A stretch of 64,000 nucleotides of DNA from Dasysyrphus tricinctus (GCA_963921185.1 OY992534.1:19592180-19656179), one strand, 5' to 3'; shown: positions 10,976 through 21,731, counted from the first letter of the stretch. Made by a program: numbers and translations. The notes: generated from the sequence alone by a model not told the origin.

Positions 10976-12392
10976 CTGCTAGCAGATGCTCTTCTTCCTC
11001 TTCAGTAGGAAGCGTTTCTTCTTGGTCCCTGCTTGGAGAGAGGTCCATGCCCTCTATCTCGTGGTCAGTCTGACCCGTCTCAAAATCTGGAAGCATTACC
11101 TGGTCCGTGGAGGGAGGGGAGGTTGTCTTGGGAGGTGACGAGGGAGGGGGAGGTGAGTTGATTGCTGGTGTAGCTGGGTGGATTGTTGGGATTGGGATTG
11201 GGATGGTTGGACTGACGAGAGGGGGGAGGGGAGTGGGTTTACGGATGGGGCTGGGGATTGTAGTGGGGCCCACTATGGTTGGTTCCTTCCTGCTAGGGAC
11301 ATTGTTGGGAGCGTCACCAGAAATTGGCATCGCTGGTTTTTTGAGACCTATCACGTTCACCTTCCCGAACTTGTAGTGAAGTTCGTGATTTGCCTTCACT
11401 ATCGTCTTAGCCGATTGACCATCAATGCCAATCACCAGCAACTGTCCTTTACCCTCAGGTTTACTACGCAGGACCTTCCAAGCTTGCACAATCAGACCTT
11501 CGTTTTGAGCCTGGATGAGTGCCAGTGTTTTATGGTGATCTTGGCCCATACTTTTTGGAAGGAATACAGTAATGGTGTACATCTTGGGAATATCATCTCC
11601 CAAGCATGCAACCAGTGCTGTTCCTTTCCAATTGCTTAGGTTCGAAGCCTTCTGCCGCAGCCATTCCGCCGTATGTTGCCCTTCGCAATCTACCACAAGC
11701 AAGCCTGATCTGTAGTGAACACCGTTGAACTTCAACTTGTGTTCCCAGCCCATGGACACCTCCTCGATGATTGCATCCTCCAGGGCCGTCAACTCCTCAG
11801 TACTGAGGGCCTCCTGGGGATAATTCTTTGGCAAAACGGCTATCCTGACACTCTGGGCTGCAGCTGCATAGGAGAGTGGCCTATGTTCGCTGCCATTTCT
11901 ATATGCGGTACTTGATCCCGCCATATCTGATGCCACCACTCTGAGTTTCTTTGCATCTTGCCTCAAGGGAGGAGTTAGATGTTCATTCGTCCTCTTTCCC
12001 TGTTCTTGGCTATCGAGGCGGCCGTTTTTCGCTGCTTCTTTGCGTTCATCCACCTTTTTCCTTGCCTCCTCTCGGGTCATCCCTCTATCGAGGAACCGGA
12101 GGTACCATTTAGTACACGCACCGCTGAGTCCTTTCCTCCACGGGTCATCCAGGCCTCCTGGTTCACCCAATTTTGGAAGAGGAGCCGATCTACGGTAGCG
12201 TCTTTTTGGCGGTCTTGTAGGTGGTAATGACGTGTTTACTGATGGTGTCATCCCATCAGTGATACCTTCTTTGGTATTTTCGTTGGACAACTGCCCGGAA
12301 GGTATTCTTCCTTGGTCAGTTGTCACTTCGTCTTGAGAGGCGTCTTCCTTCGGCCCGGGAGGTATTCTCCCCTGACCAATGGACGGCGCCAC
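10950..12392 (-). CDS. LINE ORF1 (gag-like RNA-binding protein)
   Basis: An open frame of about 480 residues. A basic Pro/Arg-rich N-terminus is followed by a conserved-looking central domain (SYAAAAQSVRIAVLP, then ALEDAIIEEVSMGWEHKLKF, and a stretch ending KVNVIGLKKP) and a Pro/Ser-rich tail. The central part resembles the RNA-binding gag domain of Loa/Bilbo-type LINEs (DUF4780-like, from memory). The displayed start is a GTG. A second open frame (12316-12726, starting with a true ATG) overlaps it by 77 bp in another frame, and an A7 run lies in the overlap. The real N-terminus may therefore be upstream, separated by a one-base slip or a programmed frameshift. Confidence 0.75.
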   Translation of the reverse strand: MAPSIGQGRIPPGPKEDASQDEVTTDQGRIPSGQLSNENTKEGITDGMTPSVNTSLPPTRPPKRRYRRSAPLPKLGEPGGLDDPWRKGLSGACTKWYLRFLDRGMTREEARKKVDERKEAAKNGRLDSQEQGKRTNEHLTPPLRQDAKKLRVVASDMAGSSTAYRNGSEHRPLSYAAAAQSVRIAVLPKNYPQEALSTEELTALEDAIIEEVSMGWEHKLKFNGVHYRSGLLVVDCEGQHTAEWLRQKASNLSNWKGTALVACLGDDIPKMYTITVFLPKSMGQDHHKTLALIQAQNEGLIVQAWKVLRSKPEGKGQLLVIGIDGQSAKTIVKANHELHYKFGKVNVIGLKKPAMPISGDAPNNVPSRKEPTIVGPTTIPSPIRKPTPLPPLVSPTIPIPIPTIHPATPAINSPPPPSSPPKTTSPPSTDQVMLPDFETGQTDHEIEGMDLSPSRDQEETLPTEEEEEHLLADEGAPAPN

Positions 12393-12726
12393 TCTTTTTT
12401 TCTGCCCGGTTTTGTATGATCCTAGGAGGCATCCTCTTTAGGAACTTACTACATCCCGGTCTCGGATCTTCTCCATGGAGCTCACTCTCCATGCGATCCG
12501 CATATTCGCTTGCGGTAACATCCCGCATGTTGAATCTTTTGTGGTTTTTATTGTTTTTTAATTTTAAATGTTTTGGCATTGAATCCCACGAGTAGCTAGA
12601 GAAGGGTTGGTCAGCCATGTCAGAGCTCCGCATAACATGGTAAGGTCGTAGATACTCTTCAACTGGACCCGGCATCGAAGAGGCACCGTTAGAATACAGC
12701 CGGTATACCCCCTGGCTGCAAACCAT
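12316..12726 (-). CDS. Upstream open frame of the LOA-type LINE, possible ORF1 N-terminus
   Basis: A 136-residue frame starting with ATG at 12726 in the LINE leader. It is charged, contains ASEYADRMESELHGEDPRP, and recognises no family. It overlaps the start of ORF1 in a different frame around a homopolymer A run at about 12393-12400. Either it is the true start of ORF1 with a one-base indel, or a short separate leader ORF. Confidence 0.4.
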   Translation of the reverse strand: MVCSQGVYRLYSNGASSMPGPVEEYLRPYHVMRSSDMADQPFSSYSWDSMPKHLKLKNNKNHKRFNMRDVTASEYADRMESELHGEDPRPGCSKFLKRMPPRIIQNRAEKKSGAVHWSGENTSRAEGRRLSRRSDN

Positions 12727-13985
12727 CCAATAGGCACGGTCCGCTTAACACCCTGGATTAGGGGGGGCAGTTCTTGGTTCGTAACTCCTCAAAATTCCTG
12801 CTAACTCTGGTTTCCCAGGTTTAGCAGTTCAGATGAATCTTTGAAACTTAAGCCTCCGCACCACATCAAGGTGACTGCCACGCGAAGGGTGTGTAGGTAT
12901 AGATGTACATAAAAGAATCGGGGTCCGCCTAGCGCACTTAGTTAAAAATATCTGATATGAAAAGAAAAATTCAAATTAAGCGGGTTTACCTGTACCATCA
13001 GGTTGGGCTTTTTTGGCAGTTCTTAGGCTGTATTAGTATTTTTTTTTTATCACGTTTCAATAAACAATATCTAATCAAAATTAAAGAAAAAATGTTTTAA
13101 CCCGTAAATTATGATTTGTCTGTTTTTAAGTAAAATCGATTAGCTTAGGTACATGGTACATCTATGTATACTTACTCAGACAATTTTTACTTAATCGAAG
13201 TTTTTTATGTTAAGCTATAAAACAAATAAAAAATATGATTTTAAAAATTCAAAGTAAGCTAGTTTGACTGTAATATCTGTTCCGGTTTTTTTGCAGTTCT
13301 CATTTCTGGAACATCTTAGCCTATAATAGTCAATTTTTTTTAAATCATAAACAATAATAAAACTAAAAAAAAGAAAAATGTAAGCAAAAATACTGCATTT
13401 TTATTGGATACCCGGCGTGTATCTCTGCGCCTCCTTAAAAAAACTACTAGACTTATTTTAACAAAACTTTTCAGAAACAGTTAAGGATAGATACAAGACA
13501 TTCACTGAAAATTTAAGCTCAATCCGTTTAGTAGTTTCGAAATCAATAGCATACATACATAGGTACAATTAATTTAAAAAAAAGGAGGTCAGTTCTATAC
13601 TTTCGGCAGGCTAGGGCCTGTCATACCCAGTTTTTCTGAAAGTACATAAGATAACCTTTCCAATGATATATAAAATGTCCATTTCTGCGATGACGGGACC
13701 GATCACCGGCTTCCGGGCTATCCGTCAAACCTATCAAAAAAAAATATACATATGTAGTTAAGCGAGTACTAGTTATAAATACCAGTGGCTTAATTATGGG
13801 ATTCGATATGAATCGTTTTCTTATTTGCGAATCACTTCAATTCGTTCAATTATTGTTATTCAATTCGAAGCAAATTCTCATACTTCCAATATTTCGAGTC
13901 AAGTGATCGATGTGCGAATCACATCGGAATCGCTGCCGTTTTGAAGTGTCATCATTGTATATAGAATCTATAGTACTATCATGGG

Positions 13986-15143
13986 TACGGTGACCATATT
14001 TTAGAAAGCCCATATTTTAGAAAGCTGAACAATGAACAAAAGAAAAAGAAACAAAATTCAACTCAATTTTCAATAATTTATTCCATTTAATAATAAATAT
14101 ATATTCTCTGAAGAAGAATGGCTCAACTTAAAACAGAATAAACTCTAATGAATTCAGTCTTTGCTTTAAGCTTAGTACGCTGCTGATGCGAAACGAAAAA
14201 TCCCATACCAAAATGACAACGAAATCATAACTATAAATTTAGTTCTACATACTTTTCGTTCTGCAGTAGGTACGCTGTTCGATGAGCGAAATTGATAGTT
14301 GTAGCAGATTATTTGGAGAAGTCTACACTCTTTTTTCACAATTAATTACCCAGACCATAATTGTTCGTGAAAAAATGAAATTTGTGTTTTTTCGTGTTTA
14401 TTTTTGTTGTTTTTTTTCGTTACAGCATGGCTGCTTGCAATTTTTTTGAATTTGCATTGTTTTAATTTATTGAATTTGTGCAACTGTCAATGAATATTTG
14501 TCCGCATCGTTTTCGTAAGCATTTCGTTGTCTTGTTGGAGCACAACTAAAAATTTCGTTTCGCATCAGCATCGTATTAGGCTTTAAATACAAACTTAGAA
14601 ATAAAAAAAAACTTAAAAACTTATAGGTCAAGAACTTGTACTGGTTTTTCAATTCTTTATTAAATACACACTTCCTCCTGAGTGGCATCAGGGTAAGCTA
14701 AAATAATTTTCAATATTGAATTGCTTTTTATAAATAATTTCAAAGAAAATTTACAAATCTCAATTCTTCAGCGCAGGCGCAGCCAACACATAATTCACAG
14801 ACAGCTGATGTGTTCATGAAATAAATAGTTTTTGACTTGCACATGACAGATGAGGCCAAAAGCGATAGAGGGCGGCAAGGAAAAATAAATTCGTACTAGA
14901 TTTATTATTTCTTCTTTCACTAACTAAGGGCACGTTAGCATCATCAGTTTCTTTCATTAAGTTTTTACGTTCCCAATGAGTGCGTTATTGTTTTTGAACA
15001 AAATTAAAGAAATACAGAACAAATAATGAACAACTAATAAAATACAGAACATTTATATGTTTTCGTGTACAAAATAATTAATAATGAACAACATCTTCAA
15101 ATACAGAACAGTTCATTATTATAATGAACGGATGGTCACCGTA
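13986..15143. mobile_element. hAT-like non-autonomous element, 1158 bp
   Basis: The terminal inverted repeats are TACGGTGACCAT and ATGGTCACCGTA, flanked by a perfect 8-bp duplication ATCATGGG at 13978-13985 and 15144-15151. That duplication length is typical of hAT. No transposase ORF. A TTAA-flanked element sits inside. Confidence 0.85.
14166..14586. mobile_element. TTAA-flanked foldback MITE, copy 1
   Basis: TTAA occurs at both ends (14166-14169 and 14583-14586). Arms pair over GCTTAGTACGCTGCTGATGC and its diverged complement, and continue inward through the TTCGTTTCGCATC blocks. The TTAA duplication suggests a piggyBac-type source. Related copies are at 24389-24797 and 33163-33395. Confidence 0.75.
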
Positions 15144-15990
15144 ATCATGGGTGACGAACGACTGGCACGAACCAAGTGACGGCTTATGAAATTACTGGTG
15201 CTGAGCCTAACTAAGTGTGTACAGCTGAATTATAAACTTAAGAATATGGCAAATGAAGAATAAAGTGTAATTATAAAATAATGAGAGAGCTGTATACCTT
15301 TTTTATAAGAGTTGGAGGGAGGCAAGAAATCAAGCAATTTTGTTTTTTTCAAAGGTACTGGTTTTGTCAATGAATAATAGGTTGAAAGTTGGGTGCGTAT
15401 GCGTATTTGGCTCTGATGTGAGCTGAAATGAAAGCATGATTGTTTTTCTTTCTATCGTTGGGAAAGAAAAAATATGTGTTTGGAAACAAACAACAAAATA
15501 TATGCTTGCAAGTTATATTGTAAGATTGTATTTGTAACCATGGTTACTTTTAATCTTTTTATTTGTTAATTTTACTTTTGTGTTTTCTTTCGTGTTTTGT
15601 TTTTATCAGATTTCAGTCGCAAAAATGCTTTGGTGGGGGAAGGTTGCTGCTGTTAGGTATAATTTTCGTTGTCATTTAGTGTGTATATTTTTGGGTTGTT
15701 TTGTTTACTTTCGTTTTTTGTTATTTTTGTTGGTTGTTGTTGGAATATGGTAAGCACGTAGGTGGTTGTCATTGACGGCTGCTGTTGCTCATGCTCGGCT
15801 GCTGCTGCTGCCGTTCAGCATACGATCTGAATATTTTTGTGCTGGTGTGGGTATAAAAACGAATTTTTGTTTGGGCTGGTTGGTTGCTTTAGGTCTGTTT
15901 TCGTTTGGATGTTCTTAGCATTGCTTTTGCAGCACTTTTCCAGTTTGACACAGTTGGAATGAAAAAGGAGTGCAAAATAAGGGGTTGGGG

Positions 15991-16110
15991 TCGAAATCCC
16001 GCGGATCAAAATCCCGTATGTCGAAATCCCGCGTGTCAAAATCCCGTTTTTCAAAATCCCCGAAATCAAAATCCCGAAAATCAAAATCCCGCCAATCAAA
16101 ATCCCGCCGT
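15991..16110. repeat. 15-bp minisatellite, 8 units, constant core and variable tail
   Basis: Eight exact 15-bp steps, each made of an 11-bp core TCRAAATCCCG (one unit has an extra C in place of G) followed by four bases that differ in nearly every unit (CGGA, TATG, CGTG, TTTT, GAAA, AAAA, CCAA, CCGT). Core identity is near perfect. No inverted repeat or leader, so not CRISPR. Confidence 0.9.
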
Positions 16111-16137
16111 TTCTACTACTATGCGACAGCTCATTAA

Positions 16138-17010
16138 TACTTTTCTTTCCTATGCAATTTGCAAATTGCGTTTAAAGATTGAAGTCGATGTTTTCGTATA
16201 ATGCGATGCATTAGTTGAGCGCCAATGTCAAGTTTTCTTGAGCAACAGTACCTTGGGTGGCAAATACACACGAATAAACACCGAGGTGTGTATGGGGGGC
16301 ATGCTGCCCCCCTGCAACCCCCCTGATTGGGGCCATTATAGGATTTGGGGTGGGTGCGAGGTTGGGTGTATGCAAAGTTCCTTTTGCATTTAAAGAAAAA
16401 AATATCATTCACACATAATTCGAAAAAAAATTAAAAAAGAGCAAAAATTGCTAAAGTTTAGCCGAAAAAACTGAAAATATTTTTTTTAAAAGTTTTGGAA
16501 AAAACTTTTTACCAATTTTATTTTGATTTTTGGGAACGGGCACATTCCAAGATCACGAATATGTATTTTATAAGTCGCTAGGACGTTTAGTTTAGCCGCA
16601 AATCAAGTTTAAAGATGTAAACTTTGATGCCTCTAGGACGCTTAGTTTAGCCGCAAATCGCGTTTAAAGATAAAAGTTGATTTTTCGTATAATGCTATGC
16701 ATTAATTGAGTTCCCTTGAGCAAGAGTACCTTGAATGACAAATAAACGCGAATGAACAGCGATGTGTGTATCGGGGGGCATGTTGCCCCCCTGCAACCCC
16801 CCTGCAACCCCCCTGCTTGGGCTCATTATAGGATTTGGGTTGGGTGCGAGGTTGGGTGTATGCAAAGTTTCTTTTGCATTTAAAGAATCTGGATTTTTAA
16901 GTCGCTAGGATGCTTAGTTTATCCGCAAATCAAGTTTAAAGGTGTCAACTTTGATGCCTCTAGGACGCTTAGTTTAGCCGCAAATCGCGTTTAGAGATAA
17001 AAGTTGATTT
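16138..17010. repeat. Tandemly duplicated segment of about 0.5 kb with C-rich blocks
   Basis: The stretch 16150-16400 recurs at about 16648-16885 (CGTATAATGC, CGAGGTGTGTAT-like block, CCCCCCTGCAACCCCCCTG, GCGAGGTTGGGTGTATGCAA, CTTTTGCATTTAAAGAA). A third unit, CTTAGTTTAGCCGCAAATC, appears about four times between 16578 and 16990. The second copy has an extra CCCCCCTGCAA unit. Noncoding. Confidence 0.8.
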
Positions 17011-17506
17011 TTTATTTTTTGAAAATTCAATATTTCAAAAACGGGTTGATGAATTTCTTGTCATTTTGATAACGATTACGCATTGTTTAGGAACAACACA
17101 ATTTGTTCCTTTAACTGGTTTGTAAAACTTTGAAAATTTGGTGTGGAAAAACGGTTCCATGAATCTATTTGAATATTTACAGGAATATTAATATTGATGA
17201 TTTCAAAGTCTAAAATTATTCATACCAACGCAAACCATGCAATCAATATTTGCAAGGAAACAAAAGATTTACGAAAAGACCATAAAAAGTCGTTGTTTAG
17301 TACTTCTTTTAAACTAACGGTAAAGGGTCAAAAAAAAAACAATAAAATGGTAATAGTACCTATATCTTTCTAGAATATTTGTCTCACAAAAGTGTTGAAT
17401 TTCAAAACCAGAAAGCCAAATTTGTATTTAAATTTTTCTAATAAATAGCTGCAATGATTTCAAATTTTTTGTTGGTATAAAATTAATATTTTCGTATTTA
17501 TGTACA

Positions 17507-18416
17507 TGTACATTAGGGTGGTCCTTATTTTGGGTTTTTTTGAAAATCCAACTTGGATAGGCATCAAATGACTCTGAATGGAGAAAAAAAATTTTCGTAA
17601 TTTTTTCAGATTTTTATTCCACCCCCCTGGTCTCCCTTTTTTCACTTCAAGGTACAAATAATGGAGTTAGGCTAATTCTTATAACACGCAAAAAAAAAGT
17701 CGGAACTTATAGATTAGATTCAGACGAAAAAAAATCGTATCGGAGGGGGGGTCTATTTCCCCCTGTTCAGGCGGGAGGGGTAATTTTCTAAAAGTTTGAC
17801 CCAAAATAGAAAAAAAAATATTAAAAAACAACGGGACCACTTACAATGGCATGCTATAGCTTTTTTTAAAGCCATGAATCCAGTCTCTAATATATTTCTT
17901 AAATCAAGTTTTTATTGTAAATAGTTTCTGAAAAAAATAATTTTCAAACAAAAAAAACTATTATTTTTGTTTTTATTTTTAAGGTTTGAAAATTATTTTT
18001 TCAAAAACTATTCACAATAAAAACTTGATTTAAAAAATATATTAGAGACTGGATTCATGGCTTTTAAAAGAAGCTATAGCATGCCATTGTAAGTGGTCCC
18101 GTTGTTTTTTAATAATTTTTTTCTATTTTTGGTCAAATTTTTAGAAAATTGCCCCTCCTGCCTGAACGGGGGGGAATAGACCCCCCCTCCGATACGATTT
18201 TTTTTTCATCTGAATCCAATCTATAAGTTCCGACTTTTTTTTTGCGTGTTATAAGAATCACCCTAACTCCATTATTTGTACCTTGAAGTGAAAAAAGGGA
18301 GACCAGGGGGGTGAAATAAAAATCTGAAAAAATTAGGGAAATTGTTTTTCAATGTTTTGAATCGAATGAGGGCTATCCAAGACAATGTCCAATTTAAGGA
18401 CCACCCTAATGTACAT
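17507..18416. mobile_element. 0.9-kb near-perfect palindrome (long-hairpin element)
   Basis: Two arms of about 440 bp are inverted copies at roughly 95% identity by eye around a short centre near 17950. The ends read TGTACATTAGGGTGGTCC and its complement GGACCACCCTAATGTACA. Paired internal blocks include GGAGGGGGGGTCTATTTCC and GGCATGCTATAGC. Fragments of the same family lie at 18561-19160 and 52530-52610. A transcript of intron 1 would fold here into a long double-stranded RNA. Confidence 0.88.
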
Positions 18417-18560
18417 ACATGGATGACATTCGTTTTTCTTAAATCAATTTCATGCTTTCGAACATTGTTCTTTTATGTATTTCATCTAGTTTTTATGCAC
18501 ACAATTTCAAAAATTCTAAGCCTCTTGAAATGTTGATAGCTAGGAAGATATGTAGGTAGG

Positions 18561-19160
18561 TGCATTAGGTTGGTCGTAAGAAAAAGATCAGGGGCCTATT
18601 TCTGCGCTACTACATCAATTACATCAACTACATTTTACAGCTTCATCGTTCAACTACACCAGTTACATTTGTAATTTATTAAACTTTTTTATCTTTTTTT
18701 CACAACTCCAGTTGTATGTTTGAATCAGACAAAAATAAATGATGTAGTTAAAGGATTTTAATGTACGATGTAGTTGATGTAGTTGATGTAGCTATGTTGT
18801 AGTAGCGCTGAAATAGGCCCCAGGTTGTGTGGGCATAAACCGATTCTAAATGAAAAAAAAAAATAATACATAATGTATATTAAAAAACAACTTTTTCACA
18901 ATTTTAAGTTTGAAAACAATTTTTGTCGAAGCTGTTTACGAAAAGAACTTTATTTGAAAATAAACCATGAGAATGGACTTCTGGTTTTCCAAAAAGCTAC
19001 AAAACAATTCTGTAAGTGGTTGTTTGTTAATATAGGTATACTTTTTCCATTCTAAGTACCTAGGTACCTATTTTTTTTTTTATATAACTGCACCTTCTGT
19101 CCAAGCGGAGGAAATAAAACCCCCTCCCGTAGGATTTTTTTTCTTGTCTACTTTTAACCA
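18561..19160. mobile_element. Diverged copy of the long-hairpin family, interrupted
   Basis: It starts GCATTAGGTTGGTCG like the palindrome end. After a nested MITE it continues with weakly matching blocks (TTTGAAAACAATTTTTG, CACCTTCTGTCCAAGCGGAGG, CCCCCTCCCGTAGGATTTTT). Heavily decayed. Confidence 0.5.
18591..18822. mobile_element. 232-bp MITE
   Basis: The ends GGGGCCTATTTCTGCGCTAC and GTAGCGCTGAAATAGGCCCC are inverted copies; further inward, runs of TACATCAACTACAT and ATGTAGTTGATGTAG also pair. It is nested in the decayed hairpin element. Confidence 0.75.
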
Positions 19161-19375
19161 ATAGTGTGTGTCATAAGTGATTAAACACAAATTATATCTG
19201 GAGTTACATGAAATTTAAACAAAGAAATTACATAAATAAAAATTGCATCCCAATAGTTAAAATAAAAGTTTTTTTCAATAGCAATAGATCAAAACAAAAC
19301 TATTCAAAATAAAACTACCTAATGCATTTTTTCCTAACAAAAACTTAATATACTCTTTATTTTACGCGATGATGC

Positions 19376-20113
19376 ACAGTGGTCGGAAATCAACATTTAG
19401 CGCGAACTAAATCAAAAATTGAAGGTCCAAATCACCATGACTAATGTTATCTATCGTAGGTGGGAATACATCCGCGTACCCACTGATGACATTGGTTTTT
19501 TATTAAAGGTCGAAAATAATACTAAAAGACCCGTTAGTTTAACGATTCAACCAATATTCGCAGCAGGAAATGCCAAAAATGTCAAAAATTGTGGCCTTTT
19601 GTGACGATTCTAAAATGAATTGTAAAAGATGAATTAGCACGTAAATGCATTTTGTTTTTGTACTATCTTGGAAACAAGCGACTCCCTAACGATATTAGAG
19701 CAGTCTTAACACTTGCAAACACTTGCGATTTTTCTATGCTTAACTTAAAAAAATAATAACCAAAAAATCCTTTTTAATTTGGTCCTCACTTTACAGCTTC
19801 TTAAATTTATTAAAAAAATATTTACCGTTATATTCCTTATCTTTGGTCTTAAATTATTAAAATAATTTTAAGTTGAATTTTCACACCCATTACAAATGAT
19901 AAACAATTCAAAATTAGCATACCATACTGCGAATAATGGTTGCATCGTTCAACTTACGGGTATTTTAGTAACATCTTCGACCTTTAGTAAAAAACCAAGG
20001 TCATCAGTAGGTACGCGGATGTATTCTACGTACGATAGATACCATTTGTCATGGTGATTTGCACCTTCAGTTTTTTATTTGGTTCGCGCTAAATGTTGAT
20101 TTCCGACCACTGT
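19376..20113. mobile_element. 738-bp element with about 150-bp inverted repeats
   Basis: The ends are ACAGTGGTCGGAAATCAAC and its complement GTTGATTTCCGACCACTGT, and the pairing runs about 150 bp inward (TTAGCGCGAAC, CATCCGCGTACC, GACCTTTAGTAAAAAACC). CAGTGG ends suggest a Tc1/mariner-derived MITE. No transposase. Confidence 0.75.
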
Positions 20114-20825
20114 GTGATGGTTTAAAATCCATTAATGGTTATCGTAGGACTGTTATCATAATGTTATAATAAAATTTGGAAAAAACTGATAAAAAACCTA
20201 CTACCTACCTAAGGTAAATACAAAAAATTAAAATATCCCAACATGTCCTTAAATAATTCCTTCATAGATGTGGTGAAAAGTTGCAACATTGCTACAAAGA
20301 TTAAAAATTTCAAGTAAAATACCCAAGATTTGAAAGACAAAATTAAAATAATAAACGAAAATATAATCTACATGCCTACCTACATTATGTATGTACGTAT
20401 AAATCTATAAACAAACATATAACTTATACCTCAAGCTCACATACAAACACAATCGAGTAATAGAAAGCAATTTGTTTTATTTTTATTTCCTTTCATTTAT
20501 TCTTGTCGTTAGTATGGCACCAGCAACTGATTCATTTGTCTCCCTTGCTCCCCTTATTGTTTCGAGAATCAATGTAATATAACACTCTCTTACGACTTTT
20601 TCATTTTGCTTTTACATTTTTCTTCTATTTCAACTCTCAAATATCAAATACATTTCCATATTAGCGCCGCCTGGTGAAGGCTTATGCAAATAAAAAAAAT
20701 TGGCCGATGATAGTACTATAGATTTTATATACAAAGGTGTCATACTAAAAAACCATCCTACTGAATTTGAATTCCATAGTTATGTGCCTGAAGGAAGAAT
20801 TTTTAAGGCCAGTAACAAAAACAAG

Positions 20826-20986
20826 AAAAAGTGCATCTTATTTAGCTGTTCGGACTCGACAGAAAACTGTAGGTCCCCTCCATTCCTGCCAACAAACACG
20901 CACACAGGAATGGTTGTGAGTTGTAAGTCACTAGGTCCTGGTTCTCCATGAGCTGTTGCGCCACCCAATTTATATTTATTTAACTA
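20826..20986 (+). mobile_element. tRNA-derived SINE, 3' part only
   Basis: It matches the 3' two-thirds of the SINE at 49001-49311 (GTAGGTCCCCTCCATT, CAACAAACACGCACACAGG, GTTGCGCCACCCAATTTAT). It lacks the tRNA-like head, as in 5'-truncated SINE insertions. Confidence 0.8.
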
Positions 20987-21186
20987 AAACAAGAAGAAAA
21001 TATTTAAAGTACATAATTGAAAAGATAGGAGCGAATACGCCTAACAAAAAATAAGGTCACTGCATCTTACTAAACTCTTGTTAAATCCTCATCCATTCTA
21101 ACTATTTATTTTTACTAGCCGAACTCTTCTTTTTAGGGATCTACTCGGTTGTGAACAACAATGAGCGAATTATAAACTGAACTTTT

Positions 21187-21731
21187 AGGCTAGTCGCGCA
21201 CATGCAACTGCTACCGCAACAAAATAGTTTAGTCTCAAGTTGACCGAAGAAGAATAGTTGAAAATGGAGCTGGAACAGGTTGAATGAGCGCGCACATGAG
21301 CAACTCCACAAGCAATCGCAACGAACCTAACCAACACACCGACAATGTTTATTCAAATTTTCTACCCCATACATACAAAGAAAAATATTATCGGTTTTGT
21401 CCTATTCTTTTGCTCAGCAAATAAAAGAAAAGATAAATTTGTTCTCTTTCGCACAGAGTCACTTTGGAAAGAACAAAATTCAACGATGTGGTTAAATATT
21501 TGCAACTATTTGGTTGCATGTGCGCGCAGTTACATATTATTCTATATGACACAAATTCAAAAACCGATTTCGGGCAATCGTCCAGTTTGTGGCAAAACAC
21601 AAACTGAAAAGTTGCTCGAATCGACGACTGAATAGTTTCTGCATGTGCGCGCTGTCCCATATGAGTCAATAGGATTCATTTTTGCAACCATACAGTTGCG
21701 AAACTGAAAGTTTCATGTGCGCGACTAGCCT
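21187..21731. mobile_element. 545-bp MITE with AGGCTAGTCGCGCACATG ends
   Basis: The ends AGGCTAGTCGCGCACATG and CATGTGCGCGACTAGCCT are exact complements. A second inner pair of GCGCGCACATGAGCAAC / GCATGTGCGCGCTG blocks is also present. Small ORFs inside show no known protein. Confidence 0.75.

Larger units (their letters stand above)
7202..12888 (-). mobile_element. Full-length LOA-type LINE with intact ORF2
   Basis: The insertion is bounded by a 12-bp target duplication, GTGTGTAGGTAT, at 7190-7201 and 12889-12900. On the minus strand it has a 5' leader of about 0.5 kb, ORF1, ORF2 overlapping ORF1 by 26 bp, and a short 3' UTR ending in ATTC/AATG tetranucleotide repeats (7202-7220) instead of poly(A). 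RNase H after RT plus a gag of the type seen in Loa/Bilbo elements suggests the LOA clade. Perfect duplications and an open 1227-residue ORF2 point to recent insertion. Confidence 0.88.
3795..13720. mobile_element. Long-inverted-repeat (foldback-like) element, arms at both ends
   Basis: The left arm (3795-3854 plus 6017 to about 6690) and right arm (about 13130-13720) are imperfect inverted copies. Shared blocks include GCCGGTGA near the outer ends, GGAAAGGTAACCTTATG, CAGGCCCTAGCCTGCCGAAA, a GGTACC/GGATACC block and the CTTCGATTATGTTAAC region. The arms hold internal sub-repeats (two related blocks at 12965-13030 and 13245-13330) and the left arm has an ATT microsatellite. No transposase of its own is visible; the interior is occupied by a LOA-type LINE and the left arm is split by a MITE and a Tc1 element. 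It may be a non-autonomous foldback or a Galileo-like element. No target duplication was identified. Confidence 0.6.

Noticed and set aside
11107..11639. Plus-strand Gly-rich frames
   Set aside because: They are antisense shadows of the Pro-rich tail of the LINE ORF1.
14175..14195. CTGATGCGAAACGAAA in the TTAA MITE looks like a hammerhead core
   Set aside because: There is no stem II between CTGATG and GAAA and no pairing stem I or III; the resemblance is only to the core words.
14920..14970. Possible minus-strand hammerhead around TCATCAG at 14940
   Set aside because: CTAAC/GTTAG can pair but is offset from the core, and no stem I or III forms.
15991..16110. Regular repeat with variable bases, CRISPR-like at first glance
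   Set aside because: The unit is only 15 bp with 4-bp variable parts, and the setting is a eukaryotic intron.
21345..21669. Overlapping frames of 96 and 93 residues on both strands
   Set aside because: They lie inside a MITE, have no recognisable motif and no codon-level signal.
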